A stretch of DNA of 64,000 nt, from assembly GCA_948474755.1 (NCBI GenBank), contig CAOLHI010001663.1, forward strand, positions 286,818 through 350,817, written 5' to 3'. Source of the stretch: Ctenosaura bakeri. Its lineage: Eukaryota > Chordata > Lepidosauria > Squamata > Iguanidae. Each line of letters begins with the position of its first letter. Positions within the stretch are counted from its first letter, which is position 1. Made by a program: the position numbers and the translations under genes. The notes beneath the pieces were generated by a model, which made no database searches, was not told the DNA's origin, and was given only the letters and a program-made list of their open reading frames with translations. Shown piece by piece: positions 21,540 to 32,200 of this stretch.

Positions 21540-22035
21540 GTTAAATGGGGAGATGAATGGATCATGAGATGCAACTTCTGAGAGAATTTTACAGATTGCC
21601 TGAAACACGAGGCCCAATCCAGGATGTTGATACTTTCATACAAGCCCTTGATAACACAGGGGCCAGGTTCTTAAAAGAGTCCTTCCCATAGTACTGACCC
21701 ACCTGTGATTTAATATTGGCTGGGGAGGCCCTCCTTGTGATCCTATCAGCTGACGTGCCTTTTTAGTGAGGGCATGACATCTGTGGAATGTGCTTGCTGG
21801 GAAAATGTGGCTGCCCCCGCCTTACTTAGATAACAATTAAAAACAAATTTATTGATCCAGGTTTTTAGAAGATTATCTGTCTGTGGGACTTTACTGCTGA
21901 GATTATGTGTGTTAAAAGCTGTTATGTTTGTTGTTTTAGTTTTTAATTGGACTTTTAATTAGTAGATATAAATTATGTATTTTATTGGGTTGTGCGTCAC
22001 CCTGGCTCCCTTTGGAAGAAGAGTGGTATATAACA
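21540..22035 (+). mobile_element. L2/CR1-type LINE 3' end
   Basis: Decayed C-terminal ORF2 remnants, with the 3' UTR signature TTGGACTTTTAATTAGTAG and GCGTCACCCTGGCTCCC, ending GGAAGAAGAGTGGTATATAA, the usual L2-like terminus (compare 25,535-26,015 and 39,845-39,965). Confidence 0.6.
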
Positions 22036-22885
22036 ATAACACCCCCAAATTGTTCCATTCATACCGTAAAGTAAGATGAAAAATAAACGTTCTGGATCTT
22101 TGAAAATAAGAGAATTGCAAGCAACATAAAACACCATGCTGTGCTACAACCCAACTCTCTGTAAGAATAAATTAAAAGTTATTTTGTGTGTTAGAAATGC
22201 ACAAACTAAAATATAGCCTGTGGAAAAATTGAATTGTACACATGTGGCAAAATAAAAATAAATGTAGACAGATTAAGAGTCCCAGAAATGCACAAAGTCA
22301 GAGAAACACTGGACAAAATGCACACCCTTTAAATCAGTTCCCAAACATCGTGTATATCAGAATATACAAACCCCCTCCCACAAGCAGCATGCTCCTGTGT
22401 ATACTCAGAGGCCTGGATCCTATTAATAGTTCCAACTAGAGTACATTCATTGAATCAGCTGTTGATTGGGGAATCAAAACTTATATAAGTTTCATAAATT
22501 TAATGGATCTGTTGTAGGTGGGACTACTACTAGTATTTGGGCCAAGAGTATATCCCATTTTGGATTCATTTCCAAGAAATCTGCAGAGGATTGCAGCTTG
22601 TAGAATACAGATAATTGTAGTAAAACCAAGGAAGTACATTACAGAGAACAGTAGATACAACTTATATTTTCAAGTACAGTAATTATAAGAGTAGGACAAC
22701 ATGCATCAGCAATTTCTCTATAATCACACAGAACTTGACTAAATTACTTTTTTTTAAACTAAAAGTTCCAGAATTTTCTAGCCAATGTTTGTGCTGATGG
22801 AGGGGATTCTGGAAATTGAAGTTTGAAAGTAAGATTCCCAGTGTCTGAATGTAAGATTCCTTTCATGATCTATAGTAGTATAGAG

Positions 22886-23019
22886 AAGTGGTTCTCAGCC
22901 TTTGGTCTTCCAGATGGTTTGGAGCTCAATTCCCAGAGCCCAAGGCAGCGCAGCCAATTGTAAGAGATTCTAGGAGATGAAGTCCAAAACTTCTGGTGGA
23001 CCAAAGTTGAGAGCCACTG
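22886..23019. mobile_element. hAT-like foldback MITE with CAGTGG ends
   Basis: The left end AGTGGTTCTCAGCCTTTGG and right end CCAAAGTTGAGAGCCACT are inverted copies. The interior pairs GGTCTTCCAGATGG with CTTCTGGTGGACC. The 134-bp length and ends fit a non-autonomous hAT element. Confidence 0.7.
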
Positions 23020-23037
23020 ATATAAAGTATGCAGCAG

Positions 23038-23160
23038 AGGTGAGCAGCTGTGGACCTCCAAATGATTTAGGCCTTCACCTTCCATAAATCTACACACTAG
23101 TTATGGTGGCTAGGGATGCTGGGAGTTGAAGGCCAAAAACATCTGGATGGATCCAGTTGT
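23038..23160. mobile_element. Foldback hAT-like MITE, decayed
   Basis: GACCTCCAAATGATTTAGG on the left and CCAAAAACATCTGGATGG on the right, with TGCTGGGAGTTGAAGGCC inside. It lies next to the CAGTGG-ended copy. Confidence 0.5.
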
Positions 23161-23529
23161 CTAGTCTTGGTGTACAGTAAGGGACAAGATTGTGTAGTCT
23201 GGTGTTACTTAAAGTGGTAGTCCATGGTCTGATGCCATTTGCAAACCATCAGCTGCCAATCTGCAGCAAGTTTCCAGGAAAGCAAGAAACAGTTGCAGCC
23301 AATGAGCGTAAACATTGTCCCTGGCACGCTACGAAAAAAATTGTGGGTCTCTCTCATCAGGTAGCAGGAGAAGAACTGACATGGACGAGAAGGCATAGTG
23401 CTATCTGAACTTTTATGACCCTGAACATGACTCTGGTCAGTGTGATCGCGATCATATTCTCCAGTCATTAATAAGCCCAATTTATGAAAACTGCATATTT
23501 TGTAGGAGGGATGGTAGGGTATGGTAACA

Positions 23530-23740
23530 GTTAGGGTGTTGGACTCAGGCTTGGGGCAGCCATGCTCTTGTGTCCACTGGGTCAATTTATTGAGCAGACT
23601 TGGTGTAGTCACTCTCTCTCATCTTGACCTACCTCCCAGGGTTTTTGTAAAGACCTGGCAGGGAGGAAAAGAGCCATTTATGCCACCTTGATTTCATTGG
23701 AAGAAGGATGAGACATAAATGTAACTAATAAGTAAATCAA
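23530..23740 (+). mobile_element. Second SINE type
   Basis: The tRNA-like head region (GTTAGGGTGTTGGACTCAGG) and ACCTACCTCCCAGGGTTTTTG are followed by ACATAAATGTAACTAATAAG. It is the same lineage as 10,730-10,880 and 54,685-54,885. Confidence 0.55.
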
Positions 23741-24420
23741 GATTATGCTCACAGTCACTTACAATAGATAATAAGCACCATCTTTGGTCTCATTAAAAGG
23801 TAATAACCCTTGTAGCATTTGAATCATGTGCTAATTCAAAGGCTCTTTAAGATAAAAATGGTGGGAAAGAAAGAAGAGAGCTACTTCCGAATCCAGTTAT
23901 GCTATCTGAGCTGTTTATTATGCCTATATTTAATATTAGTATTCACAGACTCCCAACTGAGAATTAGAATTGCCATCCTCCATCTTTTTAATGGCTCTTT
24001 GGAAGACTGGAGATGGCAGAGGGAGGAGTCAATTCTTTAACTGCTCTTTAACCACCAAAACTGGAGGAATGTGGTGCGAGGGGAGAGGGAGATGCTAAAA
24101 AGGAAGGAAACTCTGTGAATTATTCTTTCAAGTGCTACTTTAAAGTCACATCCCAAAAGAACTCAGGTCCATGTTGGTTTGTGGAAATGTGTAGACTTTA
24201 GCAGTTGGGAATAGCTGTGATAATACATGGTTTTCCCTGCCCCAACCATCTTGATGCATGGTTGTGTGTGTGTGATTAGGGGTGCCCGTTGACTTATCAA
24301 CAGATCATAAAATTGTCACAGCTAAGTCCTGGAACCCCCCCCCACTCAAAAGTAATTCATTACATTTGTTTTTAAAGGAGTGACAGGTTAACACATATAT
24401 CAGGTTAACAGGTAAACCCA

Positions 24421-24622
24421 GGCCATTTCTGCACTACACTGTTATAGTGCTATTATTCCACTTTCAACATCCTGTGGAATTCTGGGGTTTGCAGTTTACT
24501 GAAGCCAAAGAGCTCTCTGACTGAGAATTCTAAAGGCCCCTCCCTAAACTGCAAACCCCAGGATTCCAAAAGACATTGAAAGTGGAATAATAGCACTATA
24601 ACAGTGTAGTGCAGAAATGACC
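24421..24622. mobile_element. Full-length Harbinger-like MITE, older subfamily
   Basis: A 202-bp element from GGCCATTTCTGCACTACAC to GTGTAGTGCAGAAATGACC with long inverted arms and the GAGCTCTCTGACTGAG core. It is the best-preserved example of the TAGTGCTATTATTCC subfamily here. Confidence 0.9.
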
Positions 24623-25297
24623 GCATACATCTTAACACATCCTATTCAATAGTAAATATCAATGAAGTGTTACTGATGCATTACTTTTTTCCCTTTTACT
24701 TTGTCTTAAAAAAATACATGTTGAGATACTGAAATTCCCCTTCACAACAGTTTAAGCATGGCAACAACAAAAACAACAAACGAGTTACAATAAATTTACT
24801 AATTTACATTGTCAGTGAATATATTAGGGACATTGTGCCCTTGTTACCTGAAAACATAATGTGCTGCAGGTTACCCATAATATATTCCTGCTATGCTCTA
24901 AGCAAGGCCATTCTTCTTGTAACAAATGAATGAACCTCTACAGTAAATAACAGGGCTGTACGTATGGACAGAAGTACGAAATCTGGGACTGGCCAGAGGC
25001 CACCTGCTTAATGAAACTTGTGGCATCTGGGAAAGGTTCATAAATAGAGCATGAACCAAATGTGTTGCACGTGCAAAACAATGCAGGCTTGCAAAAGTAG
25101 ACTGTCTGATATCAGAGATATCAGGAAACAGTAAAGGAAAACAAAAAGAGCACATCAAAGAAATTGATTACTGTGCAGTTGTTCTAGTTCAGATAAAGGT
25201 AGTTGTGAACAAATAAGAGCAGCTTGTTAAGTAACTTTTTGCATTGATTTTCATGAAGTTTAGTCTGAACCAGTCTTAGCTTTCTGAATGTCAACAG

Positions 25298-25506
25298 GTA
25301 CAGCTCACACTTGCATTGTAGAGGAAACTCAGCAGAATGCATTGACAGAATGGCAACAGAGTATCTGGACAGAATTGATTGAAAAGCACTGGCTAGATCC
25401 TTACACCTATGTAAAATCTCCTACAGAAGTAGTTGGACACTTTAGTGTGACACGTTTCTCCCAATATGGTACTGAAAGCGGCTTCCAATATAAGTTGAAA
25501 AAATAG
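25298..25506 (+). CDS. Weak candidate terminal coding exon, gene unidentified
   Basis: After a fair acceptor (TGAATGTCAACAG|GT) a frame stays open for 206 bases to TAG at 25,504-25,506. It gives a composition that looks coding (QQNALTEWQQSIWTELIEKH, then WLDPYTYVKSPTEVVGHF, then SVTRFSQYGTESG), rich in tryptophan and tyrosine, which is unusual for a random AT-rich frame. No domain is recognised and no close polyadenylation signal is seen before the LINE fragment at 25,535. A decayed transposon frame is an alternative. Confidence 0.3.
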
Positions 25507-25534
25507 TTAAAAGAAGATTTGGTACAAAAGTAAA

Positions 25535-26015
25535 ACCAGGCTCAGGTCCAGGTTATTTGAGGGACTGCCTTCTCCATTATGGATCCGCCTGTGCTTTGAG
25601 ATCTGCCAGGAGGTCCTTCTCTCTGTCCCATCACCCTCACAGGTACATCTGGTGGGAATACGGGAGAGGGCCTTCTCAGTGGCTGCCCCCGGGCCCTGGA
25701 ACTCCCTTCCCAGACAGTTTAGACTGGCACTCTCCCTACTCTCTTCCTGTAAACAGGTGAACGCTTTTCTGTTTTTACAGGCCTTTGAGGATTGATTGTG
25801 TAGGAGTATGGGCTTGTACAGTCTTCTGGATGTACTATTTTGTTGTGTTATGTCTTTTATGGTTCACATTTTTAACTGGTTTTAACTTTTGATACTTTAC
25901 TCACTTTTTAACTTCAGTAATTTGCGAATTTTTAGCAGCTTCTTTTTTAAAAAAAAAATCTGTTGTAAGTTGCCTTGAATCCTGAACTGGGGAAATAAGT
26001 GGGATATAAACAGAA
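25535..26015 (+). mobile_element. L2/CR1-type LINE 3' end
   Basis: Translates (with a frame change) to the C-terminal signature FSVAAPGPWNSLP, typical of the end of L2-clade ORF2. A 3' UTR follows, ending TAAGTTGCCTTGAATCCTGA and GTGGGATATAAAC. The 5' side is truncated. Confidence 0.75.
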
Positions 26016-26229
26016 GAAAATGAAAGAGAAGTTTTTTTTTTAAAAAAATCATTAAATAATCAATCCCATTGGAACAGTAATTTAAAATAATTAAATAAAC
26101 ATTAACACATATTACATTTTTTTTAAAAAAAACCCACTGCACATTTTCCTACCCCAGCCTGTTAAATGCTAAAGGCCTGTTTGAATAGGAAGGTCTTTGC
26201 CAGCCAGTGAAAAGAGAACAGAGGTTGGA

Positions 26230-26541
26230 TGTAGGGTAGCCCTCCATGTTTTAGTAATGGGATATATAGTAGGAGTTAAGTAGCAGCTTGCTTGTAACAA
26301 GGTATGAGAACCAGAGACCGTTAGATAAACAAAAGCTAGGAATGCACTGATAAGCTTAGCCGGGCTGCACCAAGACTTCAAGGTCTCTTGCGGGTGGGAA
26401 GATATACTCTTTGTATTTTATGTTTTGAATCTTGCTAATTGCCTCCACTTCACTCACAGAAGTCCTGTACGAAGTATCATGCTCCTAATATATAGTGTTT
26501 AAGCACTGTTCTATTTGTGCGTGTGAATTCAGTTCATGACA
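26230..26541 (+). repeat. 5' LTR of the Ty3/gypsy element
   Basis: Begins TGTAGGGTAGCCCTCC and ends GAATTCAGTTCATGACA, so it has TG...CA termini. The position equivalent to the AATAAA of the 3' LTR reads AATATA here. Confidence 0.85.
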
Positions 26542-26575
26542 GAGTGAGTGAACTCTTTGTAAAAGTATTTACAAT

Positions 26576-28615
26576 ATGTATCAAAAAATTGAAGAAGAGC
26601 CTGAAGAAGAAGGAGCATCCGGCAGAGTCTTTGAAGCTCCAGGCGAAGGAATTGCTGGAAGAGATGAGACTGACCCCAGCTGGCCTCCGTATGCAAAACC
26701 CAAGACACGGCCCTCAATTCCTCCATCCACCCTGACTGGAGGTCAAACCTGGGCCTGGGGGGAAAGACCAGAAACCGCTCAGCGCCATCATTGCTGGGCT
26801 ACAAGATGGGACACATCGATTGTCGAGACCAGCTTGATGGAACAACTTCTAGCCAGGGAAGAAGTAGTGGAAAAACAACAAGAGGAAATTTCTAAACTGA
26901 GAGCTCAGCTACACAACTGGAGACTTCTGGCGTCTCAAGTTGGGCGTGCACTACCTCAGATTCCAGCAGCAGCAGCTGCTCCGGCAGTCGTGGCACCTGC
27001 ACCTCCCGGGATACCGGCCCTACAAGTGGGCCCAAGACCATTTCGGGAATTGAAGACCATTTACGATGGTGATGGCGCCACCCTAGCATACTTCCTCAAC
27101 ATGGCCTCTAATTATATGGTTGGCTATGGGAACAGTTTCCTAGATGATGCCGCCAGAGTCAGATACCTGAAGCAGCACCTCAAAGGAGAAGCAGCAGAGT
27201 GGGTCACCAGCCTGTTCGACTCATGAGCTGAAGAGACAGCCAATCTGCAGATGTTCATGCATTGCCTCAGAGAAATATTTGAAGATCCTTTCTTCCAAGA
27301 ACAAGCCAGATACCAACTCAGGAAACTACACCAAGAAAAAAGGACCGTCGGGGAATACGCCCATGAATTCAGAAAGTTAGCCACTAAAGTACTGGAATGG
27401 AAAGATGACATCCTGAAGCAATTTTTCTGAGATGTATTAAACCCCACCATACTAGATCACTGCCTGACACAAGGAGATCCTGCCAGTCTCTTAGGCTGGA
27501 TAAAACTAGACAGAGAAGTGGGAAGCATCATGGAGAGTGTCCAACTCACCCGGCAGAGACAAGCCTAAGAAAGCGGTCACCGAATCCTAGCACCTTGAAA
27601 AACTACTTTCCTAAGCAGTGAAGAACAGAAAAAATGACTCCAAGAAGGTACCTGTTTCCAATGTGGGGAAAAAGGCCACATCACCAGTGAATGCCAGGGA
27701 CCTAAGAAACCCACTGAAGAAAAGTTGGGCACCCCCCCTACCCGGCCTGCATCCCGCAAAGCTGATGCTCCAAAAACACCAACCAAATGTCCCGCCAGCA
27801 GAACCTCAGCTGGAGCTTGTGATGGCGAACACAGCCCACTGACCACCTCCGACTCGGACAGTGATGAGTGGGATCCCGACCAGTCTGTGAGTGTAAGTAC
27901 AACTAAAACTCGTCATGTATGTGTTACAGTAACTTTACGAGGAAATGATGGGAAATTACGAATGTACATGACCTTAGATGACTCAGGCTGCACCACTAGT
28001 TTATTGAATCCCATAGTGGCCAAAGAACATGTAGTAAAGTTTGAACCCCTAAAAAATGCCGTCAATTTATCTCAAATGGATGGCTTACCCATGGCAAGGG
28101 GCCCTGTATGGGAAAGGACCAAACCCATACCTGTTCAAGTGGGGAACTTACAGGGACGATTACATTTCCTAGTGCCTACCAAAATTGGGTTCCAAGTAGT
28201 TCCTGGGTACAACTGGCTGAAAAAGCACAACCCCCAAATTGACTGGGCCCAAGGATTACTCAAGCATACCCATGATGTCAATCTAGTGCCCAAAATTAAA
28301 TCTCACGACACGGCACTTAATTTGAGTCCTGAGGAACTGCAGAAAATCCCACTAGAGTACCGGGATCTGCAGAAAGCTTTTGAAGACCATGAAGCAGACA
28401 AACTGCCAAAATACAGAGACTTTGATTGCAAACTGAGATTGATAGATGGACCTAAAATTCCCAAACCCAAAATATACCCTATGAACAACCAAGAACTAGA
28501 GGCTCTAAAAAGATTCCTGAATAAAAACCTGCAATGCGGATTCATTAAGCCTTCAAGAAAAAATTTACCTCCAAACTGCTACTCTTATTCCCTGATACTA
28601 ACAAGGAATTTATAA
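26576..28615 (+). pseudogene. Gag-protease-RT polyprotein remnant, single frame with five stops
   Basis: One reading frame runs from 26,576 to 28,615. Gag has a coiled-coil-like segment (EEVVEKQQEEISKLRAQL), a capsid region (FLNMASNYMVGYG, LKGEAAEWVTSLFD, RTVGEYAHEFRKLA) and a CCHC zinc knuckle at 27,653-27,694 (C-x2-C-x4-H-x4-C). The protease follows with an active-site LDDSG. Then comes the N-terminal RT segment (KPKIYPMNNQELEALKRFL, FIKPS). In-frame stops occur at 27,224, 27,428, 27,566, 27,596 and 27,635, yet no indel breaks the frame. Gag and Pol share one frame without a frameshift site, as in several Ty3/gypsy lineages. Coding ends where an internal deletion (about 28,560) removed the RT catalytic core. 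Confidence 0.85.
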
Positions 28616-28673
28616 TTCAAACTGATGCCTCCGACTTCGCCATGGGAGCCATTTTCCTACAACATGACACAGA
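28591..28673 (+). pseudogene. RNase H start fused after the RT deletion
   Basis: In a different frame from the RT segment, PDTNKEFIIQTDASDFAMGA continues as IFLQ; this is the TDAS motif that begins RNase H in Ty3/gypsy elements. It directly abuts the RT N-terminal part and then stops at the 3' LTR, so one deletion removed the RT core and a second removed most of RNase H and integrase. Confidence 0.8.
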
Positions 28674-29022
28674 TGGGTAGCCCTCCATATTTTAGTAATG
28701 GGATATGTAGTAGGAGTTAAGTAGTAGCTTGCTTGTAACAAGATATGAGGACCAGAGACCGCTAGATAAACAAAAGCTAGGAATGCACTGATAAGCTTAG
28801 CCAGGCTGCACCAAGACTAGGAATGCACTGATAAGCTTAGCCAGGCTGCACCAAGACTTCAAGGTCTCTTGCAGGCGGGAAGATGTATTCTTTGTATTTT
28901 ATGTTTTGAATCTTGCTAATTGCCTCCAGTTCACTCACTGAAGTCCCGTGTGAAGTATCATGCTCCTAATAAATAGTGTTTAAGCACTGTTCTATTTGTG
29001 TGTGTGAATTCAGTTCATGACA
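28674..29022 (+). repeat. 3' LTR of the Ty3/gypsy element
   Basis: Matches the 5' LTR from GGGTAGCCCTCCAT to the terminal GTTCATGACA. It keeps an AATAAA at about 28,966. The first few bases differ from the 5' LTR (TGGG for TGTAGGG), so the exact left edge is uncertain. Confidence 0.82.
28777..28856 (+). repeat. 40-bp tandem duplication inside the 3' LTR
   Basis: The segment starting CTAGGAATGCACTGATAAGC occurs twice with a 40-base period (28,777-28,816 and 28,817-28,856), apparently identical. The 5' LTR has one copy, so the duplication arose after insertion or during the last reverse transcription. Confidence 0.9.
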
Positions 29023-29024
29023 TT

Positions 29025-29235
29025 GAGCCTCCTCAGAGAGAGAGTTTCACAGCCTAGGAGCAGCTGTTAAGAAGGGTCTCACCCATGTCTTCTCCAGAAG
29101 AGACTATGAGGATGGTGAGACTGAGGGAAAGCCCTCCCCCAAGATCATAAAAGTTGGCAGGTTTATATGAGGAGAAACGGGCTTTCAGAACGTGTGGATC
29201 TAAGCCATGTAGGAATTTATAGATCATAACCCGCA
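29025..29235 (-). mobile_element. L2-type LINE fragment, minus orientation
   Basis: AAGCCATGTAGGAATTTATA, GATCATAACC and the upstream GGTGAGACTGAGGGAAAGCC parallel the reversed L2 ORF2 C-terminal segment at 55,144-55,640. The minus-strand translation contains IYKFLHGLDPHVL, close to the FKALHGLGP motif there. Confidence 0.5.
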
Positions 29236-29239
29236 TATG

Positions 29240-32200
29240 GCACAGTGGTATATGTAGATGCATATGGCCTTGGATGTGCATGAATGTGTGTGTGTGTGTG
29301 TTCACTGGGTGGTGGATTTGGTTGCACATCTGAGTGTTCAATTGCATAATGATGCCATTCAAAACAAAGTTGCATGGCACAATCAGTGCATAATTTCACC
29401 TATAGAGATTTAGGCTACACAGTTACAACAGAGGATCTCAGCCACCATGTTTGCAATCACTGATCTGTGCTGGCTTATCCCCACATGCAGCAAGGCAATG
29501 TATGATGTTCTAGTCATTGATTCCAAGTGTATAACTTGTTCTGATCAAATGCAATTTTGCTTGACTTACCCCTTACCAAAGCATTTTCTGCATAAAATAC
29601 TGAAGAAGACTGCTAGTGAAATTCTGATGTGTGACTTCAAGAAGAGTAGGTAAAGTGTGACTCCCTTCCAGATTGTTTTGAGACCCTCGACTCTCTTTGG
29701 CTTTTATATGTTCCCCCGTCCCTCCCAAAGGGTGAATTGCCTTTTCTTGAAGTCTCCAGGACCAGCAATACATCCTTTAAGTACCCCCCCAACTATTTAA
29801 CATCAAAAAAATACATTTTTCCCCCAAACCAGATGTGGACTCCTCATATTTGTTAGTCCAGGCAAACTGAAGAAGAGAAAATTGTTCCCTATTACAGTTG
29901 TCTACCTGTAGACTTACAATGATGAGATAGGATATTAAATACCCATCTAGATGCAATGCTATTGATACAATAATACCCAAATATCAAATCCAAATTATTA
30001 GGTTCATAATCATAGTAAATTTTAGAAATAAAGAGGACTTTTAACCAGTTCTTACCTTAAAATTAGATGAACCTTATTAAACAAAAAAATACAATTAACT
30101 ATAATAGTGTTTCTCTGATACCATCAGTTTTAATGGTAATTTTCTCAAGAGTATGGCTGTAGCATAAAAATTTATTGGCTTTGAGACTTCTTCATCTAAA
30201 TTTGTTTTTTGCTTTGTTTCAGTCTATGTTCCTGTGGTGACAACCTTCACTCTAAACAACTTCTGACTGACCATAATATACAGCTTAAAAATAGAAGTCC
30301 AAGTGTGATGAAACTCACCTCAACAGGAAGTCTGTGTGATTGCCTGTTTCAGCTGAGATTATGAGTATTCGATGTGTGTGGGTGTGTGGTAGGCAGAATG
30401 GACTTTCCAGATGAAAATATCCATAGAACATGTCCTTTACAAGATCTTGAACATCTCAATACATTGTTAGGTATACAGATTTCCAATTTGTTCCTGAAAA
30501 ATCTCCGCAATTTTAGGGAGTTCTTATTTCTTAACTACCGGTAACTGAATTGTAACGAGTGCTTCCCAACTCTATACCCAATGTCCCCAGATGGGTTGTC
30601 CCATACCGTAGCCTCAGCTTCTTTTCCTGCCTTTCTACCTTGCCTCACAAATTTTAGCAACGGAGAATCCTCTCACGTCTTTTAGCTGAATCTTACCTGG
30701 TTTGTCCATGGAGCTTCCTGTTTTCCTACACCATTTTGTTTTTACCTCAGAAGCCATTCCGTCAGTAGCTCAGAAAGCCCTTTCTTGTCTTCAACCTTTT
30801 TATTAACCTAAGGAACTTTAGCAGTAGCAACTTAGCCTTTTCCAGTTTTCCTGTCATTTTTCCTGCCTCCAAAATTCTAGCAACAGTGCATCAGAGAACC
30901 CTCTTAGTCTTTTTTTTTTTTTTTAAATTCTAATGAGTAATGGCAGACCCCCTTTTTTGCTTCCTGGAAGCTCCTTCCTCAGATTTGGAATTTTGCCATG
31001 AAACCAATCCCTATAACATTCTGTAACATTCTATCAGATTTTAAAGCATTTACAGCAATTTCCTGATGAGTTAGGGTGAACCCCCCTTGCACCTGGTATG
31101 ACCTCATTTGGAATTTTGACATAAAGCTCAAAACTGTATGTTGGATGACAACTAAAACTACTCTGCCATATTTTGAAACAAACAGCCTAATAAAGGTATG
31201 GTAGCCAGAGTCGTGCAGACATTCTCTTATTATAGATAAGAAGCTGTATTTCTGCCTTCATTTCAGTGGATTTGAAGTAGTCTGTTCAGTCACTCCCTTT
31301 ATCTTTAAATGGGCCAGGATGGCCATTCACCATTCACTTATACAAAGTTTTCTCCAAGCTAAGTCACCCCTGAAATGATTGATTTATTATGGGAAAATGG
31401 AAAAGAACAAAGGACTAGAAGGAGACTTTTCCCACTCCCTCTCTTCCAAAATTCATTGCAGATATTCACTTGTGCTGTAAATCACCTAAGTCTTACATGG
31501 GCCGACTTAAGCTAGTCTGCAGCTCCTATAATTTGCTGCCAATAAAGGCATGGTGACTAGCAGTGGTGGGAGCTGCAGTCTAGTTTGCCTGAGGTCCACC
31601 AGATTTGGGAAAGCTGACTTAAATGTAATAGTCTACTGAAAGAATTACTTCTTTTGCATCAGTTTTCTGTCAACAACCATTTCAGGAGATCGCTAACATG
31701 GCCTGTTTGGATGCTTGTCCCGGGCCTGTCTCTGTCCTAAATTTCTTTTACATGTTTCTTTTCTTCCTCTGTCACATTTCCAATTCTTCTAAACTTCAGA
31801 CTCTCTTCTACAGAGGGTGAAGGTGCTACAGTAGAAGCAGATGGTTTGTACTATCTCACTCTTGTCTGAGTTCAGAAGTTTTCCAGTTGTAGTTTTTAAG
31901 TGCTTCAAACCTGTGAACCCTATTTGGCAAGAGATTATAGTGAGACTAAAGATATGGGTGGATAAGGCATAAAATACCTCTGTTCATTACCTCCTCCAGC
32001 ACTGAAAATGGAGCACATCTGTGTTTCCAGCCTGAATTTTCCTGCCCTTGATCTTTATTACACCTCTTCTGCCTTTCGCATGCCACACTTTAGTCAATCC
32101 AGTGTTCTCACTATTTTCCCTTTTTCCCTTGTTTTCTCTTATTTTTAACTTATTTTCACATTCATTATTGTTCTACCAATCTCTAATGTACTTATTCTAT

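Larger units (their letters stand above)
26230..29022 (+). mobile_element. Non-autonomous Ty3/gypsy LTR retrotransposon
   Basis: Two direct LTRs (26,230-26,541 and about 28,674-29,022) bound a 2.1-kb interior with Gag, zinc knuckle, protease, the start of reverse transcriptase and a scrap of RNase H, in the Gag-PR-RT-RH order of Ty3/gypsy (Metaviridae). Gag resembles the sushi-ichi group related to domesticated RTL/PEG10 genes. The LTRs differ at roughly 18 positions over about 310 shared bases by eye, plus a 40-bp duplication, so the insertion is moderately old. No clean target duplication (TTGGA versus TTGAG) was found. Most of RT, RNase H and all integrase are missing, so any movement would have needed proteins from another element. 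Confidence 0.88.

Noticed and set aside
26576..28615. Domesticated gag gene (RTL/PEG10-like)
   Set aside because: LTRs are still attached and five stops interrupt the frame, so it is a decayed retrotransposon and not a host gene.
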